A stretch of DNA of 64,000 bases from Clostridium neonatale (lineage in GTDB: Bacteria > Bacillota > Clostridia > Clostridiales > Clostridiaceae), in assembly GCF_001458595.1 (NCBI RefSeq), contig NZ_LN890328.1, positions 2,915,288 through 2,979,287 of the forward strand. The letters are read 5' to 3'. The notes under the pieces are model-generated. The model was not told the origin of the DNA. It saw nothing but the letters and a program-made list of their open reading frames with translations, and searched no databases. The position numbers were made by a program, and so were the translations under genes. Below are positions 45,745-53,370 of the stretch, in pieces. Position 1 is the first letter of the stretch, and each line of letters begins with the position of its first letter.

Positions 45745-46460
45745 CTCTTAAATAATCGTTTACCTATGCTTTCAATAATGTACATTACAGGCATCTGCGT
45801 AGTCATATCATTCATGTTATGCTTGAGATAAGGAACGTAATATGAAATGTTATAATCTGAAATTTTAGCCAATGTACAATTTGTTTTATTGGTAATACTT
45901 ATAACTTTACAATTTAAAGATTTTAGAGTATTAACGATTCTAATTGTTTGATCTATTTCACCTGAAACTGATAAAGCTATTACGGTACATTTTTCAAAAA
46001 CATTTCCTTCAATTTGAAAGTATGGATCATCAATTGCTAAACTAAACTTTCCTGTACCAGATAAATATCTTGCACCATATCTACATAATACTCCTGAAGT
46101 TCCCAGGCCAACCCACAAGGTTCCATTAGAGTTTTCAATTATATTTACTATATTTTCTATACTTTTCTGAAATTCTACTTCTTTATATTTTTTAAGACTA
46201 TCGATGATTTCATCTAAGTCATCTTCTATATCTATATCCTTTTGGTCATCTAAATAAAGCTTAAATTTAACTTTAAATTCAGAATAACCATCACATTTCA
46301 CTTTTTTGCAAAATCTCAATACAGTTGTTGTTGAAACATGTGCATTATTTGCTAAATCCTTTATTGTCATTTTTAGTACTTCATGTGAATTTTGTATTAT
46401 ATAATTATACACCGAAAGTTCTAAATCGTTTAAACTTTGAATCTTTTCATAGTCAAACAT
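45732..46460 (-). CDS. RpiR-family transcriptional regulator with SIS domain
   Basis: The protein is 242 residues. The N-terminal helix-turn-helix (DLANNAHVSTTTVLRFCKKVKCDGYSEFK near 36-65) is followed by a SIS sugar-phosphate-binding domain (about 105-230: WVGLGTSGVLCRYGARYL, IALSVSGEIDQTIRIVNTLK). It should sense a phosphorylated sugar and control the downstream sucrose/beta-glucoside operon. It is transcribed separately because of the terminator at its end. The short direct repeats 65-100 bases upstream may be its own binding sites. Confidence 0.9.
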   Translation of the reverse strand: MFDYEKIQSLNDLELSVYNYIIQNSHEVLKMTIKDLANNAHVSTTTVLRFCKKVKCDGYSEFKVKFKLYLDDQKDIDIEDDLDEIIDSLKKYKEVEFQKSIENIVNIIENSNGTLWVGLGTSGVLCRYGARYLSGTGKFSLAIDDPYFQIEGNVFEKCTVIALSVSGEIDQTIRIVNTLKSLNCKVISITNKTNCTLAKISDYNISYYVPYLKHNMNDMTTQMPVMYIIESIGKRLFKRKFV

Positions 46461-46524
46461 AGCCTTATCACCTCTAATACTTGCATTTATTACTAATCTA
46501 TCACATAAGATTCTTCAAGGCAAG

Positions 46525-46559
46525 GATAATACTTCCATATTAAAAGATAATACCTCCAT
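46525..46559. repeat. two direct repeats 21 bases apart (possible operator)
   Basis: GATAATACTTCCAT (46525-46538) and GATAATACCTCCAT (46546-46559), spaced by two helical turns, between the divergent RpiR gene and the second DUF1659 cassette. Confidence 0.45.
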
Positions 46560-46597
46560 GATTAAAAATTTATAAATTCAAAAAATCTCTAGATTTT

Positions 46598-46626
46598 TTA
46601 TGTGTTTTTCTATATTAAACCATATA
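46598..46626 (+). promoter_or_regulatory. alternative-sigma promoter P4 (AAAC-CATATA type)
   Basis: TTATGT (46598-46603), a 17-base spacer GTTTTTCTATATTAAAC, and CATATA (46621-46626). The frame is the same as P2, but the -10-proximal bases TCGCG-CGTATA are replaced by TAAAC-CATATA. Confidence 0.6.
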
Positions 46627-46634
46627 TCTTATAT

Positions 46635-46664
46635 GGGAGGTGAAATTTATGGAATTTATAAAAT
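46635..46664 (+). pseudogene. 5' remnant of a yvrJ-like gene
   Basis: GGGAGGTGAAATTTATGGAATTT copies the ribosome-binding site and first codons of the intact yvrJ gene at 39380-39400 almost base for base, then stops matching and runs into promoter P5. The rest of the gene is gone. Confidence 0.6.
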
Positions 46665-46693
46665 TCATGTGTTTTTTTCTTCTAAACCATATA
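46665..46693 (+). promoter_or_regulatory. alternative-sigma promoter P5 (AAAC-CATATA type)
   Basis: TCATGT (46665-46670), a 17-base spacer GTTTTTTTCTTCTAAAC, and CATATA (46688-46693), 39 bases before the DUF1659 start. Confidence 0.6.
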
Positions 46694-46731
46694 TCTTAAT
46701 TGAGAGAAAAAATTTAAAGGAGGAATTTATT

Positions 46732-46956
46732 ATGGCAGTAAACAAAATCATCGACTCAACATCACTAAGCATTGAGGTACAAAACGGGACGGATAAAGCG
46801 GGGGACGCCACATTTACTAAAAAGACTTTTTCTAATGTAAGAAATGATGCTGATCCAGAGGGAATCTATTCAGTAGCTTCAGCTATTAAAGATCTTATGG
46901 ATACTCAAACTCGTGAAATCTTTGTTAATGTAAGTTCTTTCCTTAATAACAATTAA
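46732..46956 (+). CDS. DUF1659 family small protein (copy 2)
   Basis: The protein is 74 residues and differs from copy 1 (39629) at three positions: Lys to Arg, Ala to Ser and Val to Phe. The DNA, including AAGGAGGA before the ATG at 46732, is also nearly the same. The open frame extending back to 46600 only reads through promoter and remnant sequence. No DUF2922 gene follows. The copy is probably a recent duplication of the 39.4 kb cassette that lost yvrJ and DUF2922 but gained two promoters of a second class. Confidence 0.85.
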   Translation: MAVNKIIDSTSLSIEVQNGTDKAGDATFTKKTFSNVRNDADPEGIYSVASAIKDLMDTQTREIFVNVSSFLNNN

Positions 46957-46987
46957 CAATTTTAACTGCTTTTCTATTTTCACATTT

Positions 46988-47383
46988 CTATAAAAGCTTT
47001 TCTAAATTATTAACCAATTCTCCTATTGCATCAACATATTCATTTACTATCCTATTAGCAATTTCATCTGCTAAATCTTCACTATAAATATGTGATGTAG
47101 AATTTCTATCTTCTAACAAACTAATCCAAACTTTATCATTAGATATTAAGTTATTTACATATGCCTTTTTATATATTGAACGTGGAAATGAATTTTCAAG
47201 AGTCACACCTAAATATTTCATAAATTCCCTAAGTGTTTTATGAGTAAGTTCATATGTAAATTCAAATCTTTGAATTAAACTATCCCTTATTATATCATCC
47301 TTGCCATCATATAACTTGCTTACTTCTAAAAGTCTATCATAAGCTTTTTTTAAGTTCATATATTTAAAATCAATGCTTCTCAT
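46988..47383 (-). CDS. HepT-like HEPN protein (nucleotidyltransferase partner, second pair)
   Basis: The protein is 131 residues from the ATG at 47381-47383 (AGAAGGG about 10 bases before; the frame extends 8 codons further without a site). All-helical, of the HI0074/HepT type (IDFKYMNLKKAYDRLLEV, RDSLIQRFEFTYELTHKTLREFM). RNSTSH near residue 92 is the RX4-6H motif. Its start overlaps the end of the nucleotidyltransferase gene, so the two are coupled. A decayed copy of its 3' end lies at 48488. Confidence 0.82.
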   Translation of the reverse strand: MRSIDFKYMNLKKAYDRLLEVSKLYDGKDDIIRDSLIQRFEFTYELTHKTLREFMKYLGVTLENSFPRSIYKKAYVNNLISNDKVWISLLEDRNSTSHIYSEDLADEIANRIVNEYVDAIGELVNNLEKLL

Positions 47384-47666
47384 AGATAATAATCCCTTCT
47401 TTTTCAACCTGGCTTACAAATGTTTCATCATGTATATCTTTCATATCCGAAAAATCAAACTCTAACAAAGTACTCGTATTCATTTCAATATCCTCAATAA
47501 ATTCTACTATTGAAGTATCACAATATATGGCCAAATCTATATCACTTTTAATTGAATTATCTCCTCGTGCTCTAGATCCAAAAAGAATGACTTTTTTTAT
47601 TTTATCATGTTTGCGAGATATATCTATTATTTCTTCAACTATTTTTTTCTCTAAATTCAAATTCAT
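47370..47666 (-). CDS. MntA-like minimal nucleotidyltransferase (second pair)
   Basis: The protein is about 98 residues. GSRARGD...SDIDLAIY is the nucleotidyltransferase signature (near residues 32-48). The start is uncertain: the ATG at 47664-47666 has GGAG only 2 bases before it, and the TTG two codons later has the same GGAG at 8 bases. It overlaps the HepT-like gene by 14 bases. It is predicted to modify and silence that partner. Confidence 0.78.
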   Translation of the reverse strand: MNLNLEKKIVEEIIDISRKHDKIKKVILFGSRARGDNSIKSDIDLAIYCDTSIVEFIEDIEMNTSTLLEFDFSDMKDIHDETFVSQVEKEGIIIYEKH

Positions 47667-47714
47667 CACTCCACTAATAAAAATCATCTTTTCCTAGATA
47701 ATCAAAATCCAATA

Positions 47715-48146
47715 TTATAATATGGTGACATTTTTATTCCCCTTCATCAACTTCATATCTTCTTTTATAATATTTTCAAGCCACTCATTATTTCTATGAT
47801 ATTTATTTACATACATTCTAAAATCAATTTCACGCTCAAAATCTAGAATTATTTTATTATTACTTAATAAATAACTATCGGCAATTGTATTATCAAATTC
47901 ATTCATATAAAGAAAAACAATATGAATATTATCAAACTCAAAAAATTTCTGAAGTCCTAAAAGAAGTTCATCTTCAATTTTAAATTCAAATTCAACACCA
48001 AGATTTTTGTTAAGCAAAATCAATATATCTATATCACTTCTATTTTCATCCCAAAATTCAGTATTATAACTTCCAAAAACACAAAGTGAAACAATATTTT
48101 CAGTATTATCAATTTTGAAATCTTTAATATTCTTTTTATCTGGCAT
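47715..48146 (-). CDS. orphan nucleotidyltransferase-fold protein
   Basis: The protein is 143 residues. GSYNTEFW...RSDIDILILL is the GSX10DXD-type signature near residues 25-41, close to the MntA-like protein at 40819 (GSYNTQF). The ATG at 48144-48146 follows AGGTG by 8 bases. It has no HEPN gene of its own; the nearest is the second pair just downstream. It may be a leftover or an added antitoxin. Confidence 0.72.
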   Translation of the reverse strand: MPDKKNIKDFKIDNTENIVSLCVFGSYNTEFWDENRSDIDILILLNKNLGVEFEFKIEDELLLGLQKFFEFDNIHIVFLYMNEFDNTIADSYLLSNNKIILDFEREIDFRMYVNKYHRNNEWLENIIKEDMKLMKGNKNVTIL

Positions 48147-48487
48147 CAAATTTTCACCTCGCTTATTATATTACTAATATTATAGCCTAAATATATTTTA
48201 TTTAAAACTAAATAGCAGCAAGATTTATTAAAAAATCCTTATGAGTTTTATTATGGAATAAATGCCTGGGAAGTGAACTTTTTAAATGCAAAATCTACTT
48301 TTGGATTAATTCTAGCCATGTTTTCCACCACCATTTTTGTCTCATTTTTTCCTTATCTTTAGTTATATTATTTACCTTGATTATACATTATAAACAGCAG
48401 TATTTCTATTAGTTTCATGTTAAATTAGAAATACATCATACAAATTTTCAAAATTTAAATATACTGTATTATTAAATGATTCTATCT

Positions 48488-48600
48488 ATAAAAGCTTTTC
48501 TAAATTATTAACTAATTCTCCTATTGCATCAACATATTCCTGCACTATTCTATTGGCTATTTCATCTACTATATTTTCATTATTTTTAAGATAATTTATT
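48488..48600 (-). pseudogene. decayed 3' fragment of a HepT-like gene
   Basis: The sequence AAAAGCTTTTCTAAATTATT onward repeats 46993-47090 with few changes (both strands aligned leftward), then breaks off. It encodes the ELVNNLEKLL-type C-terminus only. Confidence 0.65.
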
Positions 48601-48679
48601 AATTATATTATACCTATTTATATTTATCTTAGAAAAAATAAAATCACCATTTTGATACATATTATCTAAAGAATATACT

Positions 48680-48850
48680 AATGAAAAATATTCCCTATAA
48701 TATAGCTTGGATTCCAAAATACATAAACCCTATCTTAATTAAATATTTATGATGATCTTTTAAGTAAAAATGCCTTCGAATTAACAGAAAGGGTTGGTTG
48801 GTATACTTGAAGGTAAAGAATATAGATTTGTTGGAGTTGATGAACTTTAA
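48680..48850 (+). pseudogene. internally deleted remnant of a DUF2334 gene
   Basis: The first half copies the IPYHIAWIPRYINP region of the intact gene (compare 49935-50030) and the second half copies its last codons (GILEWKGYGFVGVDEL; compare 50580-50635). The middle is missing and the frame is interrupted. Confidence 0.65.
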
Positions 48851-48859
48851 AATTAGATT

Positions 48860-49101
48860 ACACTAATTTTTCTCACATTAAATATTTGTTTCATTTATAC
48901 ATATTAAAGTATATATTATAGTGCGTTTTACAATATACTTTTGAGTTGCTTTTTCTTTAATTTCATCTAATATAATAATTTCTTGCACCCATATTCTCAA
49001 CCTCTCTTTTATCTGATTCCAATATTTTTATCATATTCTTTATAATTAACATTCACTTCATTTTCTTTTAGTATTTCACACATATAAAATAATGATTCTA
49101 G
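48860..49101 (-). pseudogene. decayed coding stretch, possibly an esterase C-terminus
   Basis: Reading leftward from 49101, about 30 codons (CEILKENEVNVNYKEYD) look protein-like before a stop at 49009-49011. Another frame then continues for a short distance. The pattern recalls the C-terminal end of Fes/IroE-like esterases, but this is only a guess. Confidence 0.25.
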
Positions 49102-49192
49102 TACATACTATGTAATGTACTTTGTTCTTACCTTACCCTATAATTACCATTCATATATTTTTATTTTAAAGTACAAAAGAAGGGAACCTTTT

Positions 49193-50635
49193 ATGATAAA
49201 AAGAACTTTAATATATTCTTTGTTATTAGTAATTCTATTTATTTTAGGATGTAGTAATAAAATTACAGTTAAACCTGATGACTTGGAGCTTAAAGGAACA
49301 AATGAGGATATAAATATAAGTTCAATAAATTATGATAATTTTAAAGAATTAAATTTAGAAAAAGATAATATAATTCTTAAAATAAACGGAAAAACTTTTA
49401 ATTTTAATTTGCCAATATATATAGATAAGAATAGATATTATCTTCCCTTGAATGAAATCATAGATAATTTTAATGGTGAAATAAAAAAAGTTGAAGATAT
49501 TTTATATTTAAATATAGATAATATAAAGCATTCTATTGATACATTAGATAATACTGTTAAATGTCCTAATGATGAATTTACACTAAAAGAAAATTTACTA
49601 ACTAATGATAATAATATATATTATATTGGCTTTTCTGATCTTTCAAATATGCTTAACTTATATACACGATGGGATAAAGATAATAAAGTAGTTAATTGCA
49701 GAATGAATTCTAATGAAACTTTGGAAAATAATACTTTTTATAATAGTGATGATAATTCTAATACCAAAAATACTGAAATTAAAGACAATAATATAAAAGA
49801 AAATAAGAATAGTACTATATCAGAAAATAAATCACAAATTGCTCTAATAAGATTAGAAGATATCTGTGCTACAGGAGAAAATTATGCTAAAGACTATTTT
49901 GAAAATCTCCGTATAATAGGCAGCTATTTAAATAATAAAAATATTCCTTACCATATAGCATGGATTCCACGATACATAAATCCTAGTTTAAATATTGATA
50001 ATGATCCATTAAGTAAAAATACATTTGAACTAGCAGAAATGGTTTATACATTAGATTATTTAAATAGTCATAATGGTATAATAGGTCTTCATGGATATAC
50101 TCATCAATTTGGTGAATTTGAATCAGGAGCTGGATTTGAATTTGGAAGATATGAACCATCAACTAAAGTTTTTAGAAAAAAAATAGAAAAAGCTATTGAA
50201 ACTGCAGAATATTTAGATATACCAATAGATTTTTTTGAAGCTCCACATTATGAAATAACCCCAGAGCAAAATAAAATTGCTGAAGAGTATTTTAAGATAC
50301 TATATTATCCATTTAATGATTATGGCATAGATAAAGCTGATTTAACTAAGCCACAGATAAGTCCTTATAATGGCACTTCATTGTATATATCTACTCCCCT
50401 AGATTATATTGCAGAAGGTATGGAAGAAGAATGTTTGGATAGAATTAGAAATGCAAGTGTAGAAAATATGGGGAGCGTGTTCTTTCATCCTGTATTGGAT
50501 AAGGAATTCATTTTGTTGAGTGAAGATGAGAATGGATTTCCTGTTTATAGTTATAGTGAAAATTCTTTTTTGAAGAGGTTGGCTGGTATACTTGAGTGGA
50601 AAGGGTATGGGTTTGTTGGGGTAGATGAACTTTGA
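49193..50635 (+). CDS. DUF2334 polysaccharide-deacetylase-like lipoprotein
   Basis: The protein is 480 residues. The lipoprotein signal ends in ILGC (Cys18). A copper-amine-oxidase-N-like stalk domain follows (about 45-165: INGKTFNFNLPIYIDKNRYYLPLNEI). A Asn/Glu-rich linker leads to the DUF2334 catalytic-type domain (about 215-480), with ALIRLEDICATG, GLHGYTHQ, FEAPHYE and FFHPVL: the Asp, His and His positions of a metal-dependent deacetylase. It should act on surface or secreted glycans. The ATG at 49193 has GAAGGGAA upstream; the frame open from 49115 begins with no site. Confidence 0.88.
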   Translation: MIKRTLIYSLLLVILFILGCSNKITVKPDDLELKGTNEDINISSINYDNFKELNLEKDNIILKINGKTFNFNLPIYIDKNRYYLPLNEIIDNFNGEIKKVEDILYLNIDNIKHSIDTLDNTVKCPNDEFTLKENLLTNDNNIYYIGFSDLSNMLNLYTRWDKDNKVVNCRMNSNETLENNTFYNSDDNSNTKNTEIKDNNIKENKNSTISENKSQIALIRLEDICATGENYAKDYFENLRIIGSYLNNKNIPYHIAWIPRYINPSLNIDNDPLSKNTFELAEMVYTLDYLNSHNGIIGLHGYTHQFGEFESGAGFEFGRYEPSTKVFRKKIEKAIETAEYLDIPIDFFEAPHYEITPEQNKIAEEYFKILYYPFNDYGIDKADLTKPQISPYNGTSLYISTPLDYIAEGMEEECLDRIRNASVENMGSVFFHPVLDKEFILLSEDENGFPVYSYSENSFLKRLAGILEWKGYGFVGVDEL

Positions 50636-50788
50636 AATTTAATTTTTAAGTAGAAGCTACAAAATCGTATGAATAATCAAATCAATTTCACTTATAAAAT
50701 TATTATATAATTACACTTCAAAGTTAATTATAATTAAATACTGCACCTTGTACATAACAATAATAACTATTAATAGTTCTAGTATTAA

Positions 50789-50828
50789 AGCATTACTTTA
50801 GATTAAATATTAATCATTTAGTAATGCT
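50789..50828. terminator. hairpin between DUF2334 and galU genes
   Basis: AGCATTACT and AGTAATGCT with an inner GATTAA/TTAATC stem, between convergent genes. The T-rich tail is modest in both directions. Confidence 0.6.
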
Positions 50829-50839
50829 CTTATATATAC

Positions 50840-51715
50840 TTATTCTTCAATTATAGTTTTCAAATATTTTATAAAATCATCCTTTAATTCTGGCTTCCTT
50901 AATGCATATTCAACAGTCGCTTGTAAAAAGCCCAACTTATCTCCAACATCATATCTTCTACCTTCAAAATTATATGCATACATAGCTTCTTCTTTAATAA
51001 GAGTAAGAAGTGCATCTGTAAGCTGAATTTCATTACCTTTTCCTGGCTTTGTATTGTCTAAAATATCAAAAATTCTAGGTGTAACTATATATCTTCCAAG
51101 AATTGCTGTATTTGAAGGTGCCTCTTTAACAGAAGGCTTTTCTACTAAGCCTTTTACTTTGCATACTCTATCTTCTACAGCTATTCCATCTACAATTCCA
51201 TATTTATATACATCGTGTTCCGGAACAGTTTGCACTCCTAAAATAGTTGTTTTATATTCTTCATAACAGTCTATAAGCTGCTTTAAACATGGCTTTTCTG
51301 GATTATAAACAACATCATCTCCTAAAAGAATTGCAAATGGTTCATTTCCAACAAATGTTTTTGCACATCTTATTGCGTGACCTAATCCTTTAGGCTCTTT
51401 TTGTCTTATATAATGAATATCCACCATATCAGATATATTTCTTACTAATTCTAATAGCTTAATTTTATTATTTTTTTTAAGTTCCATCTCAAGCTCAACA
51501 GATTTGTCAAAATGGTCTTCAATACACTTCTTATTTCGGCCTGTTATTATGAGGATCTCTTCTATGCCAGAAACTACAGCCTCTTCTATTATGTATTGTA
51601 TTGTAGGTTTGTCTACAATAGGCAGCATTTCCTTTGGTTGAGCCTTTGTTGCTGGCAAAAATCTTGTTCCAAGTCCTGCTGCTGGTATTATTGCTTTTTT
51701 TATTTTTTTGTTCAT
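50840..51715 (-). CDS. galU: UTP-glucose-1-phosphate uridylyltransferase
   Basis: The protein is 291 residues, standard for GalU. AAGLGTRFLPATKAQPKEMLPIVDKP is the nucleotide-binding start. GLGHAI, LLGDD and VEKP follow. It makes UDP-glucose for envelope polysaccharide. It is the last gene of the long leftward polysaccharide operon. GAGG lies before the ATG. Confidence 0.95.
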   Translation of the reverse strand: MNKKIKKAIIPAAGLGTRFLPATKAQPKEMLPIVDKPTIQYIIEEAVVSGIEEILIITGRNKKCIEDHFDKSVELEMELKKNNKIKLLELVRNISDMVDIHYIRQKEPKGLGHAIRCAKTFVGNEPFAILLGDDVVYNPEKPCLKQLIDCYEEYKTTILGVQTVPEHDVYKYGIVDGIAVEDRVCKVKGLVEKPSVKEAPSNTAILGRYIVTPRIFDILDNTKPGKGNEIQLTDALLTLIKEEAMYAYNFEGRRYDVGDKLGFLQATVEYALRKPELKDDFIKYLKTIIEE

Positions 51716-51756
51716 AAGTCATTACCTCTATATTTATTTTTTTATAATGATTGTAA

Positions 51757-52086
51757 TTAGACCATGGAAATTGTTATTACACCAATAAGAATTAGAGATA
51801 AACCAGCAATCTTTTTCTTGGTTATTTTTTCTTCAAACACCAAATATGCTATTATCATTGTCCATATATATGTTATTGATGTTAATGGTAATACAATTGA
51901 ATAATCTAAGAAATGTAATATATATATATTTACTACCGCTGATACAAAGTATAAGATTCCACCAATATATAAATTAATATTCCAAATTAATTCTCTAAAA
52001 TTTTTAAAATATGAAGCCTTTTTTAAAAAGAGTGATGCAAATGCCCCTATTAGTGTCATAATAACTAATAAAATATAATATAGCAT
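51757..52086 (-). CDS. small EamA/SMR-type membrane protein (flippase subunit 1)
   Basis: The protein is 109 residues with four predicted membrane helices (LYYILLVIMTLIGAFASLFL, then spans near 38-58, 65-85, 90-107) and a Ser/Thr-rich third span. The size and YxxW...ER-type layout suit the ArnE/ArnF half-flippase group. GGAGGGGGGG precedes the ATG. The stop of the next gene upstream is 1 base away. With its partner it could flip an undecaprenyl-phosphate sugar made by the glycosyltransferase at 52435. Confidence 0.75.
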   Translation of the reverse strand: MLYYILLVIMTLIGAFASLFLKKASYFKNFRELIWNINLYIGGILYFVSAVVNIYILHFLDYSIVLPLTSITYIWTMIIAYLVFEEKITKKKIAGLSLILIGVITISMV

Positions 52087-52087
52087 A

Positions 52088-52426
52088 TTACTTATCCCCC
52101 CCTCCTATTAATATAACACCTAATATTATAATTAATACACCTATAACTTTTAATAATGTTATATCTTCCTTTAATATAGTATGAGCTAATATTATACTTA
52201 ATACATAATTTAAACTTAACATTGGTTGCAAAACAGACAAGCTTCCAAATTTATATGCAATAATCATTATAAATGCACCTATTCCATATAATGCAAATCC
52301 AAATATCAAAAATAAGATTCCTTCTTCTGCCGATATCTTCCATAATAATTGACCAACACAAACACATATAGATGATATCAGCATTAATAGAATACCTTTA
52401 CTGTTTTTCCTTAATGATTCTAACAT
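52088..52426 (-). CDS. small EamA/SMR-type membrane protein (flippase subunit 2)
   Basis: The protein is 112 residues with four predicted helices (GILLMLISSICVCVGQLLWK, FLIFGFALYGIGAFIMIIAY, LNYVLSIILAHTIL, VIGVLIIILGVILI). It is similar in layout to the neighbouring 109-residue gene, and the pair likely acts as a heterodimer. AGGTGATG precedes the ATG. It is adjacent to the GtrB-like glycosyltransferase gene. Confidence 0.75.
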   Translation of the reverse strand: MLESLRKNSKGILLMLISSICVCVGQLLWKISAEEGILFLIFGFALYGIGAFIMIIAYKFGSLSVLQPMLSLNYVLSIILAHTILKEDITLLKVIGVLIIILGVILIGGGDK

Positions 52427-52434
52427 ATCATCAC

Positions 52435-53370
52435 CTATTTGTTTAACTTTTCTATTGATTCTATCATATATTCTTGCTTTTTAAATATTAGTTCAACAAT
52501 AATTGATAAATATTTTATTATAACTGCCAAAATAGCAAAAATTGCAAAAAAAGCAATTGATAAAAATAACATAGTAGTAGTCCATCCTTGCACTGGCTTT
52601 TTACTTATAAAAATAAAAATTGTATATAATCCAACCAATACTATTCCTAACATCATTAACAATGTAATAAATAATGATGCCCTGTATGTAATATTTGTAA
52701 ATAGTATTAGCGATTCAATAGCAACTTCTTTCCTGGTATCATTATCTAAATATTTACTATTATTTTTCAAATTACTATTGTAATATATAGTTTCTAATTT
52801 CAGTCCACAATTTGCATATACTGCTTTTCTATATGGAATTGTTTTATTTAACGATTGTACTCTATTTATTGCACGCCTTGAAACAACCCTAAATGTTTCT
52901 GTTTTTAATTTATTAGAATTATTTGAGTAACTATTAAATAACTTATAAAATAATTTCGATGTTTTTTTCATTTTTCTTTTAGGAGAAGCACTAACTATAT
53001 CAAAACCTTTTAATGATTTATTATAAACATCCATTATAATTTCATCATTGTAATCCATATCTATATCATCAAACTCAAATATGAAATCACCTATTGCAAA
53101 ATCTATCCCTGCATTCATTGAAAGTTCCAACCCTTGATGATAACTCATATTTAATATAGTTATTACTGCTTGTTCTGATTTATTTGAAAACTCCTTTATT
53201 CTGTCCACACTTTTATCAGTAGAATTATCATTAACACATATTATTTCATATTTCTCAAAATTATCACTTAATTTTCTGTTTATTCTCTCCAATGTATTTT
53301 TTATATACATTTCATTGTTATAAATATATATTACAGCTGAAACAAAATTCTTTTCTTTATTTATCACCAT
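52435..53370 (-). CDS. GtrB/ArnC-like polyprenyl-phosphate glycosyltransferase (GT2)
   Basis: The protein is 311 residues. The GT2 domain has VNDNSTDKS (about 45-53) and FEFDDIDMDYN (DxD-type). Two C-terminal membrane spans (about 225-250 and 262-285) match enzymes that charge undecaprenyl phosphate with a sugar. It overlaps the oxidoreductase gene by 14 bases; GAGGTG precedes the ATG. It probably supplies the lipid-linked donor for the pair of small flippases and the GT-C-type protein at 58268. Confidence 0.83.
   Translation of the reverse strand: MVINKEKNFVSAVIYIYNNEMYIKNTLERINRKLSDNFEKYEIICVNDNSTDKSVDRIKEFSNKSEQAVITILNMSYHQGLELSMNAGIDFAIGDFIFEFDDIDMDYNDEIIMDVYNKSLKGFDIVSASPKRKMKKTSKLFYKLFNSYSNNSNKLKTETFRVVSRRAINRVQSLNKTIPYRKAVYANCGLKLETIYYNSNLKNNSKYLDNDTRKEVAIESLILFTNITYRASLFITLLMMLGIVLVGLYTIFIFISKKPVQGWTTTMLFLSIAFFAIFAILAVIIKYLSIIVELIFKKQEYMIESIEKLNK

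Noticed and set aside
46600..46731. Longer start for DUF1659 copy 2
   Set aside because: The added codons run through promoter P5 and the yvrJ remnant. GGAGG sits right before the internal ATG at 46732.
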